Assembly (NCBI GenBank): GCA_963835085.1
Contig: CAWIED010000001.1
Coordinates: forward strand, 1,612,001 to 1,676,000
DNA from: JBDIAG01 sp963835085
GTDB lineage: Bacteria; Actinomycetota; Actinomycetes; Actinomycetales; CAWJMD01
Direction: 5' to 3'
Length of the DNA stretch: 64,000 nucleotides
Shown in pieces: positions 17,344-25,969 of the stretch; position 1 is the first letter of the stretch; each line of letters begins with the position of its first letter. Below the pieces are notes generated by a model. That model searched no databases. It saw only the letters and a program-made list of their open reading frames with translations, and was not told the DNA's origin. The translations under genes were made by a program, and so were the position numbers.

Positions 17344-18184
17344 TAGCGCCCTCCGTCTCCGGGAGCAGGCCACATTGGATCGCTTCCGCCCGCTGCTCAG
17401 AAGGCAATCCTGGCTGAGACCGATCCGCGTCGCGCTGCCCGCCGTTGGACCGGTGCCGCCGTGCCCTCCTCGGGTTCCGGCACGTCCCGCCCAGGGTGTC
17501 TCGTTTGGCGTTCGATGAGACCGGAGATGCCATGCACTTCGTGAGCGACGTCGACCAGCTGCGCGACGACGGACTGGCCGTGCCAAACGAGCAGTTCGAC
17601 GTGGCCGAGACCGACAAGGTGAGCGAAGCTGACCGTATGTGCTGTTGACCGGCTTGCCGGCGATGGACCGGTTGTGCACGGTGGACGCGGACGATCGAAT
17701 CCTGTTGCTGGATATGGAAACCTCGACCCCGAGCACCTGCGGCCCCATCCCTTTCGGCGCGCGGCTGGAGATCCTGCTCCCTGCGGCCGACAAGATCCAC
17801 CACGCCGTTGCCGCTTGCTGGCCGTTGGTGATACAAATGTCCGCGATCCAGTGGCGTCGACGCGGGACAAGCCGCGTATCGCACCCCGGTGTGTACTCCA
17901 TGGGCTGACGCCGCCGAGCGGGCACCGGTGGGCACTCCCATCACGTTCATAGCGAAGACGGCGGAACTTTCCCGGTCGCAGAGCAACCACAAGCCGTCGC
18001 CCGCATCGTGCCTGGGCATGATTGTCCTCACGCTGCCGTCGTGCGGTGGTGGAGGCTGCATGGTCGGCAGCATGTGATGTTTCGTCGGCGCGTTCCTTCT
18101 CGGCGTTTCACGCATGATCGCCACCAAAGTGTCGGTCGCTTCGGGCAGGATGTTCGCAGCCACACCCATGAGTGAAGGAGGCGC
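17344..18184. other. Gene-free region, probably degenerate mobile DNA
   Basis: Several long open frames exist on both strands but none shows a recognisable domain or ribosome site, and they overlap each other as expected in GC-rich DNA. I see no gene I can support. The promoter for the methylase operon must lie at the right end. Confidence 0.5.
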
Positions 18185-19429
18185 ATGTCCAAGACTGCGG
18201 TCGCCCCCGCCGTCCCCTCCGCAGACCTGTCGGATCTCCGCGCCGTCGAGAACGCCTCGACTCGACTCACGAGCGTGGAGCTCTTCGCCGGTGCGGGCGG
18301 GCTGGCTCTTGGATGCCAGATGGCGGGGTTCAAGTCTGTGGCCACGGTAGAACGCGACAAGTGGGCATGTGACACGGTTCGGGAGAACAAGCGGCGCGGT
18401 CACGAACTCGTCTCCGACTGGAACGTCTACGAGGGTGACGTACGCAGGTTCGAATGGTCGGTGGTGACCGAAGATGTCACGCTGGTAGCCGGTGGGCCTC
18501 CTTGTCAGCCATTTTCCTTAGGTGGCCTGGCAAAAGCCGCTGATGATCCTCGTGACATGTTCCCTGCGACGGCGGAGATCATCGCTGGACTGAAGCCGCA
18601 GGCTTTCATCATCGAGAACGTCCGAGGGCTCACCCGCGCAGCCTTCGCCGAGTACTACGAGTACATCCAGCTCGGCCTTGCGCTACCTACCGTGGCCCCA
18701 AATCGGGGCGAAAAGTGGATCGACCACCTGGACCGGCTACGTACTGCGGTTGAGAACCGTCAACGCTACGACCTCAACTACCGCGTCGTGCCGACGCTTG
18801 TAAACGCGGCAGATTACGGCGTGCCTCAGCAGCGACACCGGGTCTTCATCGTAGGCTTCCGAGGGGACCTCGACGTCGAGTGGAGTTTCCCCATCGCCAC
18901 TCACTCCAAGCGGGCCCTACTGCATTCACAGTGGGTCACCGGCGAGTATTGGGAAGAGCACGAAGTTCCGAAGAGCAAGAGGCCGAAGCGTCCCAAGCTG
19001 CACGTCCCCCAGCACCTCTTTGGCGACGAACCGCACCAACGCTGGCGCACAGTGCGCGATGCCCTATCGAATCTGCCCGAGCCCACTCTTGGGCAGTCGC
19101 GAACAGTCCTCAACCACGAGCTTCAGCCGGGAGCCCGGTCTTATCCAGGTCACACAGGCAGCCCGCTGGATATGCCCGCCAAGGCCCTAAAAGCGGGCGG
19201 CCATGGCGTGCCTGGTGGTGAGAACATGCTCAGGAGCGTCGACGGCTCGATTCGATACTTCACGGTCCGTGAGAGCGCCCGCCTCCAGACGTTTCCCGAC
19301 GACTACGAACTTCACGGTTCATGGGGAGAGGCGATGCGTCAGATCGGCAATGCAGTTCCGGTGCTGCTCGGGCAAGTCGTCGCCGAGAGCGTTTACAAGG
19401 CGTTGATCAAGGAGGAGATGGACTCATGA
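18185..19429 (+). CDS. DNA (cytosine-5-)-methyltransferase
   Basis: Modification enzyme that methylates cytosine C5 in a recognition site, protecting host DNA. All key motifs are present: motif I ELFAGAGGLALGC, catalytic motif IV GGPPCQPFSLGG, motif VI ENVRGLTR, motif VIII QQRHRVFIVGFR and motif X IGNAVPVLLGQ. 414 residues, normal for the family; the target-recognition region is between VIII and X. ATG 18185 follows AAGGAGG. Its stop overlaps the next ATG (ATGA), heading a coupled operon with a GHKL ATPase, a helicase-nuclease and an unknown gene, with Vsr on the opposite strand. Confidence 0.95.
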   Translation: MSKTAVAPAVPSADLSDLRAVENASTRLTSVELFAGAGGLALGCQMAGFKSVATVERDKWACDTVRENKRRGHELVSDWNVYEGDVRRFEWSVVTEDVTLVAGGPPCQPFSLGGLAKAADDPRDMFPATAEIIAGLKPQAFIIENVRGLTRAAFAEYYEYIQLGLALPTVAPNRGEKWIDHLDRLRTAVENRQRYDLNYRVVPTLVNAADYGVPQQRHRVFIVGFRGDLDVEWSFPIATHSKRALLHSQWVTGEYWEEHEVPKSKRPKRPKLHVPQHLFGDEPHQRWRTVRDALSNLPEPTLGQSRTVLNHELQPGARSYPGHTGSPLDMPAKALKAGGHGVPGGENMLRSVDGSIRYFTVRESARLQTFPDDYELHGSWGEAMRQIGNAVPVLLGQVVAESVYKALIKEEMDS

Positions 19430-21776
19430 CTGGGGCTCGGCCCAGCTCGCTAAACCTCATGCCGTCCCCGCGGATCCTGGAGATGATTGCTGAGGTCGAC
19501 CTGCAACTACACCAGTGTCTCGGCGAGTTGGTCGACAATGCGCTGGACGAACTGGTCGAGGCGTCGGCCGAGGATCCAATTCTGGAACCACGAATCGATA
19601 TCACCTTGCCGACGTCCATCGCCGTCACCAAGTCTTCGGAGATCTCGGTTGGCGATAACGGGCGGGGCATGTCGCCGAAGCAGTTGCAGGACGCGCTCAG
19701 CGCTGGCACGTCGGGGAAGCAGCGCTTCGGCAGCCTCGGATTATTCGGAATGGGCTTCAACATCGCCACGGCGCGATTGGGAACCATGACCGAGGTCCGG
19801 ACTGGGAGAAGGGGCGACAGCCACTGGGTCATCGCGGCCATCGACCTTCCGGCGATGCAACGCCAGTCCACCTACGAGGTGCCGCTGCGTTACGAGCTCA
19901 AGGCGCGCGAGGAGCACGGCACCCTCGTCACGGTCACCAAACTTCGCGAGGACCTGGCAACGCGACTGAGGAACACGCGCGCGATCAAGGAGACGATGGG
20001 TCACCTCGGGCGCATCTACACCTACATGCTTCGCGACCCCCAGGGCGGTCACTCAGGCGCGGAGCTGATGCGCGGTGCCAACCAACGGTTGTACGTGAAC
20101 AAGCGCCCAGTGAGTCCGCACCTTCCGTGCATCTGGGATCCGAGCCGCTCGGTGACCTACAAAGGCGGTGAGGTCTCGGCCGCCACCGGCATCGACTTCC
20201 GGCTCACTAACGCCTTCGCTTGTATGAACTGCGGCCGCTGGCACACCTCGGCCTACGATAGGTGCATCGAGTGCGAGAGCACCGACATCGAGGAACGCGA
20301 ACGACGGATCTGGGGCTGGCTCGGCATCCAGCGCTACGCGGATAAATCGGACTTCGGTCTGACCTTCCTGCGTCACGGCCGGGCGATCACCTACCAGGAC
20401 AAGTCGCTCTTCCACTGGGAGACGCCGGACGGCGACTTGGAGCTCGAATACCCAATCGAGCTCGGCATGGGCAGAATTGTCGGCGAGATACACCTCGACC
20501 ATGCGCCAGTGAACGTGCGGAAGAACAACTTCGACACTTCGTCGCAGGAATGGCGCTTCATGGTCGAAAAGGTCCGCGGCCCGGAACCTTTACGGCCGCA
20601 GCACGCGAAGCGTTTGGTCGGGCACGACAACACCTCGCCGATGAGTCGCTTTTTCAACGCCTACCGAGAGAACAAGCCCGGACTTCGCTACCTCGTCCCG
20701 GGGAATGGCGAGTCGTCGATTCACGAGGCCGCCAAGTCGTGGGGGGGAGATTTCGCAACGGTGATCCCGAGTACCTGACCGACGAGAAGTGGTACGCGGC
20801 GGCAGAAGAGCACGATCGAATTAAGAACGGCGCGCCACCCGCGCCGCCACTACCGGACGATGACGACGGCTGGCTGGACGAGGAAGGCTTGTCCCACCTG
20901 GCCAAGGACGATGAGGACTCCAGCGGCGCGTCTGGCGAGGAGCACGAGGCTGACGAGCCGGAGCCGATCAAACCCGAGACCGAGGAAGAGCGCTTCGCGC
21001 GATATCAAGCGTCTGCGACCCGCCTACCAGACACCGACCGCGAAGTGCGAATTGGGAATGCGCAGCCAGTGCTGCGCATTTACGTTACGTCCGGTGTCGA
21101 GTTGACCAGGGACGGACAGAAGCAGCCATATGCGATTCGTATCGTCGCCGGCGAGATTGAGATATACGTCGATCGAGGCACCACCCTGATCGCTCACTAC
21201 GGCTGGTCACCGATGAACGTAGCGTTGGTCTGCGCGGCTCCGCAACTGAAGAACGTATACTCCGTTGACGGGCCGATCGATCAACTCGTCACGTCGATTC
21301 TCGAGCAGTTTCCGGACCGCCGCCTTGACGCCGCAGCCGTCCGAGCGCGGGCCGCCTCGTTGCTCGATGACATGCGTGAGCGTCTTGCCGACCTCGTCTC
21401 GAAGGACTCGAACAAGTACTGGAGCACCCTGTCCAGTGAGTCCCGTCGGGCTGCGGAAGTCAATGCCGTGCGATTCGCACCAGACATCAACTGGGGCAGC
21501 GCCGTGGTGAGCGGAGAGTTCGGGCGGTACGTAAGCGCGCAGGGTATCCACGACCTCGTGATGAACAGCCCCAGACTCGTTCTGGACGGTGCCTTGTTCC
21601 GTACCACTTACGCGTCACTCGGCGAGGACACGCAGGCAGACCAGGTGGCTCGGCTCGGCGCGCTTCTCGCCGATCTGCAGCGGATGGCTGCGGGACAGAT
21701 GGCGCTTCAGACGCCGGAGCTGGCTCGGTTGCTTCTAACCGCCGACCTACTCGACGCAGAGATCGTGTCCGCATGA
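19426..21776 (+). CDS. GHKL (MutL/MORC-like) ATPase of a restriction system; frame broken at a G7 run
   Basis: ATPase subunit of the island's defence operon. The Bergerat fold is clear: N box GELVDNALDEL, G1 VGDNGRGMS, G2 GSLGLFGMGFNIATA. A C4 zinc ribbon follows (ACMNCG...CIECES, about residues 267-286). The first frame stops at 20778, but at seven G (20741-20747) the frame shifts by -1 and continues as RFRNGDPEYLTDEKWYAAA to 21776, giving about 783 residues with an acidic linker (PLPDDDDGWLDEEG). The second part has no start of its own. Eight G would restore one frame, so a lost G or -1 slippage is likely. Coupled to both neighbours by ATGA overlaps. GHKL proteins in such operons were described as relatives of eukaryotic MORC ATPases. 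Confidence 0.8.
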
Positions 21777-23425
21777 CAACCTCGTTTCTCGATCCCACCT
21801 TCCTAGTCGAGGAAGGGCCGAAGGGGTTCACGCGGCAGCTGGAGCGGTTGCTCGGGTTGATGGCCTTTACCGACGTGGTGAACGTCGACGGCCCCGGCGA
21901 CAAGGGCGCCGACGTGATCGGTCGGCTAAAGGGCGCGGATTGGATCTTCCAGGCGAAGTGGAAGATGTCGGGGTCCGTCGACGCAGACGCTGTCGACGAG
22001 ACGCACGCGGCGATGCAGCACTACGGCATCCATCGTGCGGTGGTGGTCACGAACCGCGTCTTTACTCGCAAAGCTCAGGAGCGCGCTCAGGCATTGCGCG
22101 ACGTTGGCATCAATATCACGCTCTGGGGTGGGCGCCGGCTGTCAACTCTTTACGAACGTGTTCCGGACAGCCCTAAGCCTTTCAATCTGCATCTGTACCA
22201 GGAGCGCGCGGTCGACGAGTCGTGGCGAGCGCTCAGCGACACCGGTGAGGCGCTGGTTTACCTCGCCACCGGGCTCGGCAAAACCGTCGTCGCTGGCAGG
22301 ATACTTAGGCGCTTCTTACTTGCAAACCCAGGTACGCGGGTGCTGGTCACCGCACACATGGTTGACCTAGTCGAACAGCTCGAACGCGCGATGTGGCGTG
22401 ATGTCCCGAAGCACATCCCCACGCGACTTCTGTACGGAACTTCGAAGCCGAACTCGCTGCCGGGAGTGACCTTTGGTGTCGCTCCGACCGCACGCGACTA
22501 CATCGAGGCCGGCTACTCGCCCGGGCTAGTCATCGTCGACGAAGCGCACCATGTTGGAGAAACCGGCAACTACGCCACGATGCTCCGCCTCCTGCCGGAG
22601 GCGAAGCGGCTCGGCGTGACCGCGACGCCATGGCGAGGCGACAAATACGATATCGAGCAGACTTTCGGTGAGCCGGTCGTCCGAGTGTCGGTCTCGCAGG
22701 GCATGAAGCTCGGCTATCTAGCCGAGGTCAAGTACCGCGTGTTCGCGGACAACATCGACTGGGACTTCGTTCGCGAGGCCTCAGAGCACGGCTACACCAT
22801 CAAGGATCTGAATAAGCGTCTATTCATCCCCGAGCGCGACGAGGCCGTGAAGGCGCGCCTGGAGGAGGCCTGGGACCAGACGACCAACCCGCGCGCCATC
22901 ATCTTCTGCCAAACCATTGAGCACGCGGAGCGGATGCGCGATCTGATCGCCCTCCGCCCTGGGTGGGAACGGACAGCGACTCTACACGCGAACCTGAAGA
23001 GTCGACATCGGCGGGAGCGGCTCCTGAATTTCCGTTCCGGTGAGGTACCGATTCTGGTGGCGGTAGACATCCTCAACGAAGGAGTCGACGTCCCCGACGT
23101 GAACATCCTGTGTTTCGCGCGAGTCACTCACAGTCGGCGAATCTTCGTCCAGCAGCTAGGGCGTGGCCTACGACTCCGTAAGGGAAAGACCCACGTGGAA
23201 GTACTCGACTTCGTCAGCGACATCAGACGCCTTGCCGAGATCTACGACATACGCGAACAAGTGTCCGAGGATGAGATCGAGCAGGTCTCGCTTGAGCACA
23301 ACCAATTCGTCTTCGAGGACCTACACGTGCGCGATCTGCTCGAACAATGGATGGCCGATATCGGCGATCTGGGCGGTGCCGACGACAACGTGCGACTCGA
23401 GTTCCCGCCGCTCGAGGGAATTTAG
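21773..23425 (+). CDS. SF2 helicase with N-terminal PD-(D/E)XK (Mrr-like) nuclease domain
   Basis: Predicted restriction subunit that translocates on and cuts DNA. Residues about 15-130 look like an Mrr-type nuclease: GDKGADVIGRLKG followed by FQAKWK supplies the Asp...Gln-x-Lys signature. The helicase core has Walker A ATGLGKTVVAG, DEAH box VIVDEAHHVG, TATPWRGD and motif VI QQLGRGLRLRKG. 550 residues. It begins in the stop of the GHKL gene, and the next gene starts on its own stop (TAGTG), so all four are co-translated. Confidence 0.9.
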   Translation: MTTSFLDPTFLVEEGPKGFTRQLERLLGLMAFTDVVNVDGPGDKGADVIGRLKGADWIFQAKWKMSGSVDADAVDETHAAMQHYGIHRAVVVTNRVFTRKAQERAQALRDVGINITLWGGRRLSTLYERVPDSPKPFNLHLYQERAVDESWRALSDTGEALVYLATGLGKTVVAGRILRRFLLANPGTRVLVTAHMVDLVEQLERAMWRDVPKHIPTRLLYGTSKPNSLPGVTFGVAPTARDYIEAGYSPGLVIVDEAHHVGETGNYATMLRLLPEAKRLGVTATPWRGDKYDIEQTFGEPVVRVSVSQGMKLGYLAEVKYRVFADNIDWDFVREASEHGYTIKDLNKRLFIPERDEAVKARLEEAWDQTTNPRAIIFCQTIEHAERMRDLIALRPGWERTATLHANLKSRHRRERLLNFRSGEVPILVAVDILNEGVDVPDVNILCFARVTHSRRIFVQQLGRGLRLRKGKTHVEVLDFVSDIRRLAEIYDIREQVSEDEIEQVSLEHNQFVFEDLHVRDLLEQWMADIGDLGGADDNVRLEFPPLEGI

Positions 23426-24195
23426 TGGCCAAAGTCCCAGCCGACGTGCGCACTGCGGTCATCGAGGAAGTAGTGCGTCGGCTGGACGCGGCGCGATGGG
23501 AAGAAGTGTCCCCGAGTGCCGCTAGCGAGATGTACGACCGCTTCGTGAAAGACCCGAAGATCGGCGGACGGCTGTCTCCGTACATCCCGGCAGAGAAGGT
23601 GAGGGTCTGGATCAAGGATGGCCCGGCCAAGGAGTACCGGCGGGCGTTGGAGGGGATCGGGCCGATCGCGTCCTTCACAAAAAGGGCGTATCCCGGACCC
23701 GAATCCGTGGTGCGCCTCGCGCTCGGCGATCAGTGGTTGCCCAAGCCATACACTATCAAGGAGAAGCCTATGAGGTGCTTCGCTGAGGGGCCCCATGGCC
23801 AGTCGATGTTCGTGATCTGGGGGCCGCTAAGTGCTCTCCAGGGGCTGATCTGGAACTCCTGTTTGGTCCGCGCCGAGGACTCGTCGAAGCCAATCCTCGT
23901 CGTCGTCACGAAGCCGAACAGCGCGCGGATGCTCGCCGATGACTGGAATCTGGTAAAAGCGCTATGCGACATCGTGGGCGCGGGCTGCGAACAAGTCACG
24001 TACGCGGTGACCCGGAAGCCGGGTCCTGTAGTTCGACGGGTGGCTTCGTGGACCGCCGAAAGGATGTGGTCGGCCACTGCCACGGGATCTTCGTGCTCCC
24101 AGAACCGAAGTACCAGCCAGCTCGCTGAACTGAACGCTTCCGAAGATTCGCGGTCCCGACGCTGGTTGCCTTTGATCTTTTCAGCCCAGAACTGA
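23425..24195 (+). CDS. Unknown component of the MORC-type restriction operon
   Basis: 256 residues, no recognised domain. It starts at GTG 23425, one base into the helicase stop. Visible features: VIEEVVRRLDAARWEEVSPS, KIGGRLSPYIPAEKVRVWIK, YTIKEKPMRCFAEGPHGQ, ILVVVTKPNSARMLADDWNL. A mixed alpha/beta fold seems likely. The last 60 residues are low quality and run antisense to the Vsr gene, so the true C-terminus may be shorter than drawn or altered by an indel. Position implies a role in target recognition or cleavage, which is inference. Confidence 0.65.
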   Translation: MAKVPADVRTAVIEEVVRRLDAARWEEVSPSAASEMYDRFVKDPKIGGRLSPYIPAEKVRVWIKDGPAKEYRRALEGIGPIASFTKRAYPGPESVVRLALGDQWLPKPYTIKEKPMRCFAEGPHGQSMFVIWGPLSALQGLIWNSCLVRAEDSSKPILVVVTKPNSARMLADDWNLVKALCDIVGAGCEQVTYAVTRKPGPVVRRVASWTAERMWSATATGSSCSQNRSTSQLAELNASEDSRSRRWLPLIFSAQN

Positions 24196-24449
24196 CTGCG
24201 GCTGCCTATCGCTGGGCGGTAGTGGTCCGGACAGCCGTGCCAGAAACATCCGTCGATCAATACTGCGATCCGTTGTCTGGTAAACACGATATCGGCTGTC
24301 CGTCGAATTCCTGGGATTGGGCGATAGTTCACTCGATACCGCAGCCCCATCCGGTGGAGCTCGCGACGTACCGCCATCTCCGGAGAAGTGTCGCGTCCAC
24401 GGGTGTTGGACATCCGCGCGCTCACGACGGGATCGACGGCCGGTGGCAT
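23730..24449 (-). CDS. vsr: Vsr-type very-short-patch-repair endonuclease
   Basis: Nicks T:G mismatches created by deamination of 5-methylcytosine; typically paired with C5 methylases. Recognisable elements: MSNTRGRDTSPEMAVRREL, GLRYRVNYRPIPGIRRTADI (catalytic Asp) and IDGCFWHGCPDHYRP. The core ends near HEDPVAVADHILSAVHEA, about 135 residues, but the frame stays open for roughly 100 more residues to 23730, well beyond family length and antisense to the upstream gene. This suggests a lost stop or an indel. I chose start 24449 (MPPAVDPVVSARM); 24464 is possible. Confidence 0.85.
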   Translation of the reverse strand: MPPAVDPVVSARMSNTRGRDTSPEMAVRRELHRMGLRYRVNYRPIPGIRRTADIVFTRQRIAVLIDGCFWHGCPDHYRPAIGSRSQFWAEKIKGNQRRDRESSEAFSSASWLVLRFWEHEDPVAVADHILSAVHEATRRTTGPGFRVTAYVTCSQPAPTMSHSAFTRFQSSASIRALFGFVTTTRIGFDESSARTKQEFQISPWRALSGPQITNIDWPWGPSAKHLIGFSLIVYGLGNH

Positions 24450-24464
24450 GCTCACCAGCCCCAT

Positions 24465-25066
24465 GATGCACTATGCGCCGAGGTAGGCTTCTGTGTCACC
24501 GCGTAACGTACGGTGGGTCAGGGGCGTACGGCTCTACGGACATGCTGTAGACGCCCCCGCCAGGACCGATCCACAGGTGCGGCATGGAGGTCGTACCTAT
24601 GATGTCGGCGGAGCGCCGCTTGAGCTACGGTTGAGCAACTCAACCGCCAGCAGCAGCTGCGCGAGTGGTTGGCACACTGCCCCCGCAACGGCGAACGCTC
24701 AGTTCCGGAGCCGCCGCGCCGCTACATTCGCGCACAGCGAGAGGCAGATGCAGAACACGAAGGGACAACCATGCGCGACCGGCCACTGGTACGGCGGCCG
24801 GTGCCGGTTGCCTTCCACAACTCAACCGTCGCCATGGTCGAGCCCGTCCATGATCGGCGGCTGGATGACCGCTATTGTATGATATGCGCCAAACCGCAAC
24901 GGGAACTCCCTCGCGCCACCCGCCGCGAGATGACGGATGGATCGTGATCTCAGGACCCTCGACGAGCACCCACGCTTGCTGGTGCATATGGCCCACCAGG
25001 GAGCAACGTCTGCTGCATTGACAACAAGACCAGCACCTGAATGCCTGCAGCAGACGTCGCCGCCGG
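24465..25066. other. Gene-free region between island and peptide-ligase cluster
   Basis: No open frame here has a recognisable domain, a ribosome site or a length above chance for this base composition. It probably marks the right border of the island. No tRNA-Met repeat was found here, so the island has no visible direct-repeat boundary. Confidence 0.5.
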
Positions 25067-25969
25067 TCAGGGCTCCCCCGCCGAGCTGTCAAATTCTTCG
25101 GGCATCGGCGCCATGTCGACGGACACCTTCATCGTCGAGCGTTCCGCCTCGGTGAAGATCACTCCCTTCACCGGGGTGACGTCGTCGTAGTCGCGACCCC
25201 ACGCCACGGTGGCGTGTGAGGCGTCGATGATCCGGTCGTTCGTGGGGTCGAGGTAGATCCAATCGAGCCCGGGCACCCAGCACCCCACCCACGCGTGGGT
25301 GGCGTCGGCTCCCACCAGTCGGGGCTTGCCGGGCGGCGGCCGGGTGGCCAGGTAGCCGCTGACGTAGCGGGCCGACAGTCCGAGACCCCGCAGCCCCGAG
25401 ATCATCACGTTGGAGAAGTCCTGGCAGACGCCCGTGCGTTGGTCCATGAGCTCGCCAACGGTGGTGGCCAGGGTCGTGGAACCGGACTTGTACACGAAGT
25501 CGGCGTGCACCCGGTGCATGAGCTCAACCACCGCATCGCCGATGGGCCGACCCGGGGAGAACGACCGCGACGCATAGTCCGTGGCCGTCGCCGGTAGATC
25601 CACCTTTCCGGAGGCGAACGTGAAATCCGTTGCCAGCCAGGCATTCTGATCATCCGACTCAGCAGGTCGGACACGCTCCCACGGCAGCGCCAATCGGTCG
25701 GTGTCGAGCACGGGTGGCACGATCTCCACCTCGGAGACAGCCGTGACCGTCAGTTGCCGATGCGGATCGGTCACCTGGAAGTACCGCTGCGCATTGCCGT
25801 AGACGTCCTCGTGCATGCCGGTGTCGCTGGGCGCCGGATCGACGCGCACCTCATGGCTGGCGCACTGCTGCCACGGCAATACCCGGGGCTTCAGGTGCAG
25901 CAGACCATAGCTGTCCGTCACGTCGTCGTCATAGGTGTAGACGGTCGAGTGCTCGATGCGATACCTCAT
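25067..25969 (-). CDS. Transglutaminase-like cysteine protease
   Basis: Predicted peptidase or amidase of 300 residues. An N-terminal beta domain (MRYRIEHSTVYTYDDDVTDS) precedes the papain-like transglutaminase core with catalytic Cys in QRTGVCQDFSN, His in ADATHAWVGCW and Asp in WIYLDPTND. Start 25969 is chosen by family alignment; the frame runs further upstream inside the preceding gene. It overlaps the ATP-grasp gene by four bases. Known: this protein type clusters with ATP-grasp/alpha-E and DUF2126 proteins in predicted peptide-synthesis systems. Confidence 0.92.
   Translation of the reverse strand: MRYRIEHSTVYTYDDDVTDSYGLLHLKPRVLPWQQCASHEVRVDPAPSDTGMHEDVYGNAQRYFQVTDPHRQLTVTAVSEVEIVPPVLDTDRLALPWERVRPAESDDQNAWLATDFTFASGKVDLPATATDYASRSFSPGRPIGDAVVELMHRVHADFVYKSGSTTLATTVGELMDQRTGVCQDFSNVMISGLRGLGLSARYVSGYLATRPPPGKPRLVGADATHAWVGCWVPGLDWIYLDPTNDRIIDASHATVAWGRDYDDVTPVKGVIFTEAERSTMKVSVDMAPMPEEFDSSAGEP

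Noticed and set aside
17318..18403. 361-residue leftward ORF across the methylase start
   Set aside because: Overlaps the real methylase on the other strand, no domain, composition typical of a shadow frame in GC-rich DNA.
13635..24470. Island bounded by direct repeats of the tRNA-Met 3' end
   Set aside because: I found no second copy of the tRNA 3' sequence near 24.5 kb, so tRNA-mediated integration is unproven.
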